Positions 15,728 to 23,519 of a stretch of DNA of 64,000 nucleotides are shown here, piece after piece (positions within the stretch are counted from its first letter, which is position 1; every line of letters starts with the position of its first letter). The DNA is taken from positions 62,001 to 126,000 of the forward strand of contig NZ_QVAI01000015.1 in NCBI RefSeq assembly GCF_003427025.1, given 5' to 3'. Below the pieces are notes generated by a model. It searched no databases, was not told the DNA's origin, and worked only from the letters and a program-made list of their open reading frames with translations. The DNA is from Jiangella endophytica (GTDB lineage Bacteria; Actinomycetota; Actinomycetes; Jiangellales; Jiangellaceae). Both the position numbers and the translations under genes were made by a program.

Positions 15728-16906
15728 ATGAAGCACTGCGATGTCACGGTGGTGGGCGGTGGGCCGGTCGGTTCGGTCACCGCGCTCAGCCTGGCCGAGG
15801 CCGGACTGCACGTCCGCCTCTTCGAGAAGCGGCCGGTGCTCGGTTCGCAGGAACGGGCCACCACGTTCCACCCGCCGACGCTGGAGCTGCTGGAGCCGCT
15901 CGGCCTGACCGAGCCGCTCGTGCGGGCCGGGCTGGTGTGCGACGAGTACCAGTACCGCGACGCGGAGCTGGGACGCGTCGCCGTGCTGAGCTACGACGTG
16001 CTCGACGGGCTCACCCCGTACCCGTTCCGGCTGCAGGTGGAGCAGTCGGTGCTGACGGGCCTCGCCCGCGACCGGCTCGCCGCCCACCCGCGGATCGACC
16101 TGCACCTCGGCGTCGAGGTCGACGCCGTGGCGCAGGAGGCGGACCGGGTGGAGGTCACCGCCGGCGGCGAGACCCACACGTCACGGTGGCTGGTCGGCGC
16201 GGACGGCTCGCACAGCCTGGTGCGGGAACGGTGCGGTGTCGACTTCACCGGCCGCACGTATCCCGAGCGGTACCTCGTCGTGTCGACTTCCCTGCCTCTG
16301 CACGACATCTTCGGTGACCTCTCGATGGTCAACTACGTCGCCGGCTCGCCGGACTGGCACGTGCTGCTGCGCAACCCGGCCGGCTGGCGGATGCTGTTCC
16401 CGTTACGGCCGGACCACGAGATCTCCGACGCCGACCGTCCCGGCGAGGCGCTGCGGCACATGCGGTCGCTGTGCCCGTCGGCCACGGCACAGGACATCCA
16501 GCACGTCACCGTGTACGAGGTCCATCGCAAGGTCGCCGGGACGTTCCGGACCGGACGCGTGGCGCTCGTCGGCGACGCGGCGCACGTGAACAACCCGCTC
16601 GGCGGCATGGGCATGAACAGTGGCCTGCACGACGGGCTCCTGCTCGTCGACCCGCTCGTCCGGGTGGTCGGCGGGTCCGCGGACGTGGACGTCCTCGACG
16701 AGTGGGCGGCGCGGCGCCGCGAGGTGGCGCTGAACTTCGTCGGCAAGGAGACCGACGACAACTGGTCCAGGGTGCGGGAGAGCTCTCCCGAGCAACGTGC
16801 CGAGGTGCGCCGGGCCTGGCGTGAGCTCGAGGCCGACGCCGACGCCCGCCGGGCCTACCTGCGGCGTGCATCGATGCTGGACAGTCTGGAGGTCGTGTCC
16901 GGATGA
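15728..16906 (+). CDS. class A FAD-dependent aromatic monooxygenase
   Basis: A 392-aa flavoprotein hydroxylase of the PHBH/UbiH/MHPCO group. FAD ADP-binding GGGPVGSVTALSLAEAG (about residues 10-26), the DG motif LVGADGSHSLVRERCG and the GD motif GRVALVGDAAHVNNPLGGMG. It uses NAD(P)H and O2 to hydroxylate an activated ring; some relatives (MHPCO) also open pyridine rings. It lacks the C-terminal thioredoxin-like domain of PheA/TfdB phenol hydroxylases. ATG 15728 lies 18 bases after the preceding gene; the regulator gene overlaps its end. Confidence 0.9.
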   Translation: MKHCDVTVVGGGPVGSVTALSLAEAGLHVRLFEKRPVLGSQERATTFHPPTLELLEPLGLTEPLVRAGLVCDEYQYRDAELGRVAVLSYDVLDGLTPYPFRLQVEQSVLTGLARDRLAAHPRIDLHLGVEVDAVAQEADRVEVTAGGETHTSRWLVGADGSHSLVRERCGVDFTGRTYPERYLVVSTSLPLHDIFGDLSMVNYVAGSPDWHVLLRNPAGWRMLFPLRPDHEISDADRPGEALRHMRSLCPSATAQDIQHVTVYEVHRKVAGTFRTGRVALVGDAAHVNNPLGGMGMNSGLHDGLLLVDPLVRVVGGSADVDVLDEWAARRREVALNFVGKETDDNWSRVRESSPEQRAEVRRAWRELEADADARRAYLRRASMLDSLEVVSG

Positions 16907-17613
16907 GCGAGCAGGTGCCGGGTGGGGCGGATGCCGGTGCCGTCCACGGCCAGGACAAGTCCCTCACCCAGGGCGAGCTCGCGCTCGTCCACGTGCGTGA
17001 CCGGATCATGACCGGGGTCTACAAGTCCGGCACGCGCCTGAGCGAGCAGGCGATCGCCGACGAGCTGCAACTGAGCCGGACCCCGGTGCGCGAGGCGCTG
17101 CGGCGGCTGTCGGAGACCGGTCTCATCGAACTCAAGCCCAACCAGCGCGCGACGGTCATGGGGTGGAGCGTCGATCTGCTCCGGGACACCTTCGACACGC
17201 GGATCCTGCTGGAGTCCGAGGGCGCCAAGCACGCCGCGTCGCTCATCTCCGACGCCGAGCTCTTCGGGCTGGCCGAGCTCATGGCCGCCATGGAGGAGGC
17301 GTTCGCGCGCGGCGGTCCCGACAGCGGTGACACGGTGGCCGGCCTGAACCAGCGCTTCCACGCCGCGATCATGCAGGCGTCCGGGCGCGACCAGGTCATC
17401 CGGCTCACGGCGAACCTGCGCTTCCAGCCGCGCATGGTGATCGGCGACGCCGGGCTCGCCGAGGAGTTCCGGCGCCGGGCCAACCACCATCACCAGGAGA
17501 TCCATCGCGCCCTCTCGGCCCACGACCCCGAGTGGGCCGAGGCGGCCATGCGCTCGCACCTGCTGGCGGCGCGTCACGCCGCCATCTGCTCGCACGAGCT
17601 GGAGGGGCCGTGA
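16903..17613 (+). CDS. GntR-family regulator, FCD subgroup
   Basis: A 236-aa regulator with an N-terminal winged helix (SEQAIADELQLSRTPVREALRRL) and an all-helical FCD ligand domain. Histidines in NQRFHAAIM, HHHQEIHRA and MRSHLLAAR fit the metal-binding triad of FCD domains that sense carboxylic acids. It is embedded in the operon with 4-base overlaps on both sides, so it is co-expressed with the enzymes. It probably represses the operon until a pathway intermediate binds. The duplicated GTATAC element at 11.2-11.4 kb is a plausible target. Confidence 0.92.
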   Translation: MSEQVPGGADAGAVHGQDKSLTQGELALVHVRDRIMTGVYKSGTRLSEQAIADELQLSRTPVREALRRLSETGLIELKPNQRATVMGWSVDLLRDTFDTRILLESEGAKHAASLISDAELFGLAELMAAMEEAFARGGPDSGDTVAGLNQRFHAAIMQASGRDQVIRLTANLRFQPRMVIGDAGLAEEFRRRANHHHQEIHRALSAHDPEWAEAAMRSHLLAARHAAICSHELEGP

Positions 17614-19286
17614 CCCGGATCCATCAGTACGTGGCGGACGCCTTCGTGGCCGAGGGCGTCGACACGGTCTTCGGGCTGATGGGTGACGGCAACATGGCAT
17701 GGCTCGCCGAGATGGCGGGCCGGCCGGGCGTGCGCGTGGTGCATGCCCGGCACGAGGCCGCGGCGCTCGCGATGGCCGACGGCTGGGCGCAGGCCGCCGG
17801 CGAGGTCGGCGTCTGCTCGGTCACCTGTGGCCCGGGGGTCACGAACCTGGTCACCCCGCTGCGCGTCGCGGCGCACAACCGCACGCCGGTGGTGGTGCTG
17901 GCCGGCGACACCCCCGTCGGGACCGCGGTGCACTATCAGAGCTTCGACATCGGCAGCCTGCGCGCCCTCGCCGACGTCGACGTCGTCGCGGTGCGGTCGC
18001 ACGGTGACCTCACCGCGAAGCTCCGGGCCGCGTTCGGGACGGCGCGCCGGTCCCGCCGGCCGGTCGTGCTCGCGCTGCCCTACGACCTCGCGGACGAACG
18101 GTGCGACCTGCCCGTCTACGTCCCGCCTGTACGCCCGGCGGGACCGGCGCCGGCCCGGGCGCGCGACGTCGAGGCCGTCCGGTCCCGTCTGGCCGCCGCG
18201 GGCCGGGTCCTGCTGCTGCTGGGTCGGGGCGCCGTCGCCGGTGGAGCGCTGGGCTCGGCCGAACGGCTCGCCGACCACCTCGGCGCGCTCACCGGTACGA
18301 CGGTCAAGGCGCTCGGCGCTCTGCACCACCGGGCCGGCGACCTCGGCGTGGTCGGCGGGTTCTCCTCACCCGAGGCCCGGGAGCGGATCGCGGGCTGCGA
18401 CGTCGTGCTCGCGCTGGGCGCGGCGCTGAGCTGGCACACGACGCTCGGAGGCGCGCTCCTGGCGCCGGAACGGACCGTGCAGGTGGTCGACCGCGAGGAC
18501 CCGTGGGATCCGGACGACGTGTTCGACCCCGGGCTCAAGGTCGTCGCGGACTGCCGGCTGTTCCTCGAGCAGCTGCTCGAAGTGCTCGTGCCGGCGGATG
18601 CGGCCGTCACGCCGGGCGCGCGGCGTCCGGCCCCGGCCGCCCTGCCGAGGTCGCCGGACCTGGGCGACATCGAGCCCGCCGACGGCCTCGACCCCGTCGC
18701 GGCCCTCGCCACCGTGCGACGTGCGCTCACCGACCCTGTCCAGCTCGTCGTCGGCGCCGGTCACTTCTGGAACCACGTCGTCGAGATGCCTGAGCCGCCG
18801 GCGCCGCACCGCCTGCAGGTGCACAACGGCTTCGGCGCCATCGCCCAGGCCTTCCCGGCGGCGCTCGGCGCGGCGCTGGCCGAGCCGGACGTCCCGACCG
18901 TCGTCCTGGAGGGCGACGGCAGCCTCATGATGAACCTGCAGGAGCTGGAGACGGCCGCCCGCTCGGCCATCCCGCTCCTGGTGGTCGTGATCGACGACGG
19001 CGCGTACGGCGCGGAGTACCACAAGCTCGTCGCGTCCGGGATGCGGGCAGCGGAGTCGGTCTTCGGGTTCGCCGACCTGGCCGGCGTGGCGCGGGCACTG
19101 GGCCTGCGTGCGACGACGCCGAGCAGCCTCGACGAGCTGGCCGCCGCGGTCGCCACGTTCCTCGACGACCCGGCGCCGACGCTGGTGGACGTGCGCGTCA
19201 CCCGGCGGGCGCGGGCCGGCCGGTACCGCTCGACCTATCCCGTCGACGCCTCGCAGAACAGGAGTCCGAGCAGTGCGCGCCACTGA
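17610..19286 (+). CDS. thiamine-diphosphate-dependent enzyme (acetolactate synthase-like)
   Basis: A 558-aa three-domain ThDP enzyme. The Pyr domain holds FGLMGDGNMAWL and catalytic E49 in ARHEAAALAMADGWA; the middle domain is TPP_enzyme_M-like; the PP domain has the cofactor motif GDGSLMMNLQELETA ending in VIDDGAYG, with DD replacing the usual NN. Typical reactions are decarboxylation or carboligation of 2-keto acids. GMGDGN-type loops differ from acetolactate synthase proper, so isoleucine/valine biosynthesis is unlikely. GTG 17610 overlaps the GntR stop. Confidence 0.88.
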   Translation: MTRIHQYVADAFVAEGVDTVFGLMGDGNMAWLAEMAGRPGVRVVHARHEAAALAMADGWAQAAGEVGVCSVTCGPGVTNLVTPLRVAAHNRTPVVVLAGDTPVGTAVHYQSFDIGSLRALADVDVVAVRSHGDLTAKLRAAFGTARRSRRPVVLALPYDLADERCDLPVYVPPVRPAGPAPARARDVEAVRSRLAAAGRVLLLLGRGAVAGGALGSAERLADHLGALTGTTVKALGALHHRAGDLGVVGGFSSPEARERIAGCDVVLALGAALSWHTTLGGALLAPERTVQVVDREDPWDPDDVFDPGLKVVADCRLFLEQLLEVLVPADAAVTPGARRPAPAALPRSPDLGDIEPADGLDPVAALATVRRALTDPVQLVVGAGHFWNHVVEMPEPPAPHRLQVHNGFGAIAQAFPAALGAALAEPDVPTVVLEGDGSLMMNLQELETAARSAIPLLVVVIDDGAYGAEYHKLVASGMRAAESVFGFADLAGVARALGLRATTPSSLDELAAAVATFLDDPAPTLVDVRVTRRARAGRYRSTYPVDASQNRSPSSARH

Positions 19287-19899
19287 CGACTACACCCGCG
19301 CCGGGCTCCAGGGCAGCCTGGACCTCGGCGTCGCGCAGCCGACCGCCCTGATCGTCATCGACCCGGTGGAGTGCTACACCGATCCCGCCTGCCCGCTGTA
19401 CGCGGGCGTGGAGGAGAGCGTCGCCGTCATGGCCGACCTGCTCGCCGACGCCCACGAGGCGGGCGTCCCGGTCGTGATCACGCGGCTCGGGCACCACCCG
19501 AGCGGACTGGACGCCTCGGTCTACGGCCGCAAGATCCCGGCACTGCGCTGGTACCTGGAGGAGAGCCCGTACAGCGGCTACATCGACGGGCTGGCGCCCG
19601 GGCCCCGGGACATCGAGCTGGTGAAGCAGTACCCGAGCGCCTTCGTGCACACGACGCTGGCCTCGACGCTGACGTTCCTCGGGATCCGGCGGCTGCTGAT
19701 CGCCGGGCTCTCGACCAGCGGCTGCATCAGGGCGACGGCGACCGACGCCCTCCAGTACGGGTTCGAGCCGGTGGTCGTGTCCGACGCGGTGGGCGACCGC
19801 CTCGAGGAGACGCACACCGGGAACCTCTTCGACATCCGCGCGAAGTCCGCCGAGCTGCTGACGCGTCGCGAGGCACGGACCCTGCTGGGGCTCGCATGA
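19273..19899 (+). CDS. isochorismatase-family amidohydrolase (N-carbamoylsarcosine/maleamate amidase-like)
   Basis: A 208-aa cysteine hydrolase with an intact catalytic triad: D30 (ALIVIDPVECYTDPACPL), K118 (ELVKQYPSAF) and C151 (STSGCIRATATDALQYGF). The TDPASPL-like stretch and the SGCIRAT context place it with N-carbamoylsarcosine amidase and maleamate amidase (NicF) rather than true isochorismatase. It would release ammonia from an amide or ureido intermediate. GTG 19273 overlaps the ThDP gene by 14 bases, with AGGAG upstream. Confidence 0.88.
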   Translation: MRATDDYTRAGLQGSLDLGVAQPTALIVIDPVECYTDPACPLYAGVEESVAVMADLLADAHEAGVPVVITRLGHHPSGLDASVYGRKIPALRWYLEESPYSGYIDGLAPGPRDIELVKQYPSAFVHTTLASTLTFLGIRRLLIAGLSTSGCIRATATDALQYGFEPVVVSDAVGDRLEETHTGNLFDIRAKSAELLTRREARTLLGLA

Positions 19900-20483
19900 C
19901 CGCCGCGTCCATCGCCGGCACCGTCCGACGGCCCGCCGTCCTCGTCGTCGACGCGGCGACGGTGGTGGTCGACCCGCTCGGGGCGGCCGGAGCCGCGGCC
20001 GTCGCCGGCGCGACCGTCGTCGTCGGCGCCGCGCGGCAGGCCGGCCTCCTGGTGGTGCACTCGCGGCTGGCGTTCCGGGCCGACGGGCTGGACGGCGGCC
20101 ACTGGTTCCGCCGCAACCCCGGCCTCGCCGTCCACGCCGGCAGCATGCCGCCGCCGTGCCCCGGCCTCGCCCCGGCCGCCTCCGAGCTGGTCGTCACGCG
20201 CAGCTTCCCGAGCGCGTTCTTCGGCACGTCGCTCGCGGCGACGCTGCGGGGAGCGGCCGTCGACTGCGTGGTGCTCGTCGGCGCGACCACGTCGGGCGGC
20301 ATCCGCGCCGCGGCGATCGACGCACTCCAGAACGGCTTCCTTCCCGTCGTCGTGGCCGACGCCGTCGCCGACGCCACGACCACCGCGCACGAGGCGGCCC
20401 TGAACGACCTGTCGGCCCAGTACGCCGAGGTCTGCTCCGCCGCCCTGACCACCGACCTGTTCCAGCGGGTCCGCCCCATCTGA
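19896..20483 (+). CDS. isochorismatase-fold protein with degenerate triad (probable pseudoenzyme)
   Basis: A 195-aa paralogue of the preceding amidase, with the same layout (VVTRSFPSAFFGTSLAATL, then TTSGGIRAAAIDALQNGF). The Asp remains (D19 in VLVVDAATVV), the Lys is R102 and the nucleophile Cys is G135. It therefore cannot hydrolyse by the family mechanism. ATG 19896 overlaps the active paralogue's stop, so the two are made together and may form mixed oligomers; isochorismatase-fold enzymes are usually multimeric. The frame is intact and codon usage normal, so it is not a decaying gene. Confidence 0.88.
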   Translation: MTAASIAGTVRRPAVLVVDAATVVVDPLGAAGAAAVAGATVVVGAARQAGLLVVHSRLAFRADGLDGGHWFRRNPGLAVHAGSMPPPCPGLAPAASELVVTRSFPSAFFGTSLAATLRGAAVDCVVLVGATTSGGIRAAAIDALQNGFLPVVVADAVADATTTAHEAALNDLSAQYAEVCSAALTTDLFQRVRPI

Positions 20484-20496
20484 GAGAGGACGTCCC

Positions 20497-21363
20497 ATGG
20501 ACCTCACCACGCTCCTGCGGCAGCCCGGCGGGCTCCTGGTGCCGGGTGCCGGCAGCGCGCTCGAGGCGCGACTCGTCGATGAGGCCGGCTTCGCCGCCCT
20601 CTACCTCAGTGGCTACGCCACGGCGGCGGCCGGTTTCGGGCTGCCCGACATCGGCCTCATCGCGCGCGACGAGGTCGCGCAGACCCTGACCCGGGTCCGA
20701 GCGGTCACCGACCTGCCGGTCATCGTCGACGCCGACACCGGCTACGGCGACGCCGAGGCGGTCTCGCATACGGTGCGCACGCTGGAGCGGCTGGGCGCCT
20801 CCGCCGTGCAGATCGAGGACCAGGTCTGGCCGAAGCGGTGCGGGCACATGAGCGGCAAGACCGTCGAGGAGCGCGACGTCGCCTTCCGCAAGGTGCACGC
20901 CGCGGTGTCGGCCCGCCGCAGCGCCGGCACCCTGATCGTCGCCCGCACCGACGCCCGCGGCCCGCTCGGCCTGGAGGAGGCGATCGTGCGTGCGAGAGGG
21001 TTCGTCGAGCGTGGCGCGGACCTGGTGTTCGTCGACGCGCCGGGGTCGGCCGAGGAACTGCGCGAGATCGGCGCGGCGGACCTCGGCGTGCCGCTCGTGG
21101 TCAACGTGTCCGAGGGAGGCCTCACCCCGGTTCTGAGCTTCGACGACTTCGTGGGCCTGGGCTTCTCCGTCGTCCTGTACCCGAGCAACGGGGCGCGCGT
21201 GATGGCGCGGAGCCTGCGCACCTTCTTCCACGCGCTGCGGCGCCAGGGTGACTCGCGCGGGCTCGAGGACCAGTTCCTCACGCTCGGCGAGCTGAACGAG
21301 GTGGTGGGCCTGGCGGCCTTCGAGTCGTTCGGCCGGGCCGTACTGGCGGAGGCCGGGCGATGA
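20497..21363 (+). CDS. isocitrate lyase/PEP mutase superfamily C-C lyase
   Basis: A 288-aa TIM-barrel enzyme. Family motifs: DADTGYGD (residues 78-85, Mg site), [17 protein letters not shown] with the K(R/K)CGH active-site loop at 113-117, and IVARTDAR. This loop type is found in methylisocitrate lyase, 2,3-dimethylmalate lyase, oxaloacetate hydrolase and related enzymes, which cleave substituted malates to pyruvate, glyoxylate or oxalate products. Start ATG 20497 follows GAGAGGA. Its stop overlaps the LeuC-like start, suggesting hydration and cleavage are consecutive steps. Confidence 0.88.
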   Translation: MDLTTLLRQPGGLLVPGAGSALEARLVDEAGFAALYLSGYATAAAGFGLPDIGLIARDEVAQTLTRVRAVTDLPVIVDADTGYGDAEAVSHTVRTLERLGASAVQIEDQVWPKRCGHMSGKTVEERDVAFRKVHAAVSARRSAGTLIVARTDARGPLGLEEAIVRARGFVERGADLVFVDAPGSAEELREIGAADLGVPLVVNVSEGGLTPVLSFDDFVGLGFSVVLYPSNGARVMARSLRTFFHALRRQGDSRGLEDQFLTLGELNEVVGLAAFESFGRAVLAEAGR

Positions 21364-22820
21364 GCGGCACCCTGGCCGAGAAACTGTGGGAGGACCACCT
21401 CGTCGACCGCGGGGGAGACGGCCGCCCCGATCTCGTCTACATCGACCTGCACATGGTGCACGAGGTGTCCAGCCCGCAGGCGTTCGAGGGACTGCGGCTG
21501 GCCGGCCGGGCCGTCCGCCGCCCGGACCTCACCATCGCGACCGAGGACCACAACACCCCGACCACCGACATCGATCTCCCGATCGCCGACGAGGTCAGCC
21601 GGACGCAGATCGACACGTTGCGCCGCAACGCGGCGGAGTTCGGCGTCAGGCTGCACTCGCTGGGCGATGCCGACCAGGGGATCGTCCACCAGGTCGGGCC
21701 GCAGCTGGGGCTGACGATGCCCGGCATGACGATCGTCTGCGGCGACTCGCACACGTCGACGCACGGGGCGTTCGGGGCGCTCGCGTTCGGCATCGGCACC
21801 TCGGAGGTCGAGCACGTGCTCGCCACCCAGACCCTGCGGATGATGCCGTTCCGCACGATGGCCGTCACCGTCGAGGGGACGCTCCCGCCCGGCACGAGCG
21901 CGAAGGACGTCATCCTCGCGATCATCGCCAGGATCGGCACCGGTGGCGGCCAGGGCCACGTCATCGAGTACCGGGGGAGCGCACTGGCCGGGTTGTCCAT
22001 GGAAGCCCGGATGACGATCTGCAACATGTCGATCGAGGCGGGCGCGCGCGCCGGGCTGGTCGCGCCGGACGAGACGACGTTCGCCTACCTGGCCGGCCGT
22101 CCGCACGCACCCGCCGGCGCCGACTGGGACGCGGCCATGGCGGCCTGGGCGGGGCTGCGCAGCGACGACGACGCCGTGTTCGACACCGAGGTCGTGCTGG
22201 AGGCGTCCGACCTCGAGCCGTACGTCACCTGGGGCACCAATCCCGGCCAGGGGCTGCCACTGTCGGGGGCGGTGCCCGACCCCGCCGCCATCGTCGACCC
22301 GGCCGAACGCTCCGCCGCCGAGCGGGCCCTGGCCTACATGGACCTGGCGCCCGGCACGCCGCTGCGCGACATCGCGGTCGACACCGTCTTCATCGGCTCG
22401 TGCACCAACGGACGGATCGAGGACCTGCGTGCCGCCGCCGCGGTGATGAACGGCCGGCGCAAGCATCCCGGCCTCGACGTGCTCGTGGTGCCGGCGTCCG
22501 CGCGGGTGCAGCTCCAGGCCGAGGCCGAAGGGCTGGACCGCATCTTCACCGCATTCGGCGCGCAGTGGCGCAACGCCGGCTGCTCGATGTGCCTCGGCAT
22601 GAACCCGGACCGGCTCCAGTCCGGACAGCGCTCCGCCTCGACCTCGAACCGCAACTTCGAAGGACGCCAGGGAGACGGTGCCCGCACACACCTGGTCTCA
22701 CCGCTGGTGGCGGCGGCGACGGCCGTGCGCGGCACGCTGTCGTCGGTGTCCGATCTCGACGGCGCCGGCGAATCGGAGCTCGCGGCGCTCGACGGCCGGA
22801 CCCCGATCCAGCACGGCTGA
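21360..22820 (+). CDS. leuC: 3-isopropylmalate dehydratase large subunit-like (aconitase superfamily)
   Basis: A 486-aa Fe-S hydro-lyase subunit with the complete LeuC layout: [49 protein letters not shown] and the three cluster cysteines in [10 protein letters not shown] and GCSMCLGMN. The resemblance to housekeeping actinobacterial LeuC is close, so it may make leucine. Its place between a malate-type lyase and other catabolic genes suggests instead a recruited copy hydrating a substituted maleate, as maleate and dimethylmaleate hydratases do. ATG 21360 overlaps the lyase stop. Confidence 0.85.
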   Translation: MSGTLAEKLWEDHLVDRGGDGRPDLVYIDLHMVHEVSSPQAFEGLRLAGRAVRRPDLTIATEDHNTPTTDIDLPIADEVSRTQIDTLRRNAAEFGVRLHSLGDADQGIVHQVGPQLGLTMPGMTIVCGDSHTSTHGAFGALAFGIGTSEVEHVLATQTLRMMPFRTMAVTVEGTLPPGTSAKDVILAIIARIGTGGGQGHVIEYRGSALAGLSMEARMTICNMSIEAGARAGLVAPDETTFAYLAGRPHAPAGADWDAAMAAWAGLRSDDDAVFDTEVVLEASDLEPYVTWGTNPGQGLPLSGAVPDPAAIVDPAERSAAERALAYMDLAPGTPLRDIAVDTVFIGSCTNGRIEDLRAAAAVMNGRRKHPGLDVLVVPASARVQLQAEAEGLDRIFTAFGAQWRNAGCSMCLGMNPDRLQSGQRSASTSNRNFEGRQGDGARTHLVSPLVAAATAVRGTLSSVSDLDGAGESELAALDGRTPIQHG

Positions 22821-22837
22821 ACGAGAGCGAGGACATC

Positions 22838-23479
22838 ATGGAGAAGATCACCACGCACACCGGTGTCGGGATTCCGCTGCGGCGCAGCCAGGTCGACACC
22901 GACCAGATCGTGCCGTCGCGCTTCCTGAAACGCGTCAGCCGCACCGGGTTCCAGGACGCGCTGTTCGCGGGATGGCGCCTGGACCCCGGCTTCGTGCTCA
23001 ACCAGGAGCCCTATCGGACCGGATCAGTGCTGGTCGCCGGGTCCGACTTCGGCATCGGCTCGTCCCGCGAGCACGCGGTGTGGGCGTTGCGGGACCACGG
23101 AGTGAAGGCCGTGCTGTCCTCCCGGTTCGGCGACATCTTCCGCGGCAACGCCGGCACCCAGGGCCTGGTGACGGGCCAGGTCGCCCAGTCCGGCATCGAG
23201 GCGCTCTGGGACCGGCTCGAGCGGACGCCCGGCACCCGGATCACGGTGGACCTGCGCGCCCGGGAGGTCCGCTGCGCCGGCCTCGTCGTGCCGTTCGCGA
23301 TCGACGATCACACCCGCTGGCGGATCATGAACGGCCTGGACGACATCGACCTGACCCTCGGGCTGGACGACGCGATCGCCGCCTTCGAGGCCACGCGTCC
23401 CGGGTGGCGTCCCCGAACCCTGCCCGCCCGCCACCACCCTGCCACGGCCGTCACCCCAGCTCGCCGGACGGCCGGATAG
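22838..23479 (+). CDS. leuD: 3-isopropylmalate dehydratase small subunit-like
   Basis: A 213-aa swivel-domain partner of the preceding subunit. Motifs: [43 protein letters not shown] and [16 protein letters not shown]. In LeuD and relatives the segment around the substrate loop (here [16 protein letters not shown]) helps set specificity. Reading by eye I cannot tell leucine biosynthesis from a recruited hydratase. Start ATG 22838, 17 bases after the large subunit, with GCGAGGA upstream. Last gene of the operon. Confidence 0.85.
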   Translation: MEKITTHTGVGIPLRRSQVDTDQIVPSRFLKRVSRTGFQDALFAGWRLDPGFVLNQEPYRTGSVLVAGSDFGIGSSREHAVWALRDHGVKAVLSSRFGDIFRGNAGTQGLVTGQVAQSGIEALWDRLERTPGTRITVDLRAREVRCAGLVVPFAIDDHTRWRIMNGLDDIDLTLGLDDAIAAFEATRPGWRPRTLPARHHPATAVTPARRTAG

Positions 23480-23488
23480 TCTCCGGCG
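23462..23488. terminator. weak hairpin at the end of the catabolic operon
   Basis: Inverted repeat CGCCGGA (23462-23468) with TCCGGCG (23482-23488), or the alternative GCCGGA/TCCGGC stem around the leuD stop codon. It sits between convergent genes, 32 bases before the end of the DUF2264 gene. There is no T-run, as is usual in GC-rich actinomycetes, so termination function is only likely. Confidence 0.35.
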
Positions 23489-23519
23489 ACCTCGCCCGCG
23501 CTCACCCAGGTCGGTCTCC

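Noticed and set aside
14963-20483. Assigning the operon to the standard aerobic nicotinate pathway
   Set aside because: No NicX-type ring-cleavage dioxygenase or N-formylmaleamate deformylase is seen, and the isomerase-like protein lacks catalytic cysteines.
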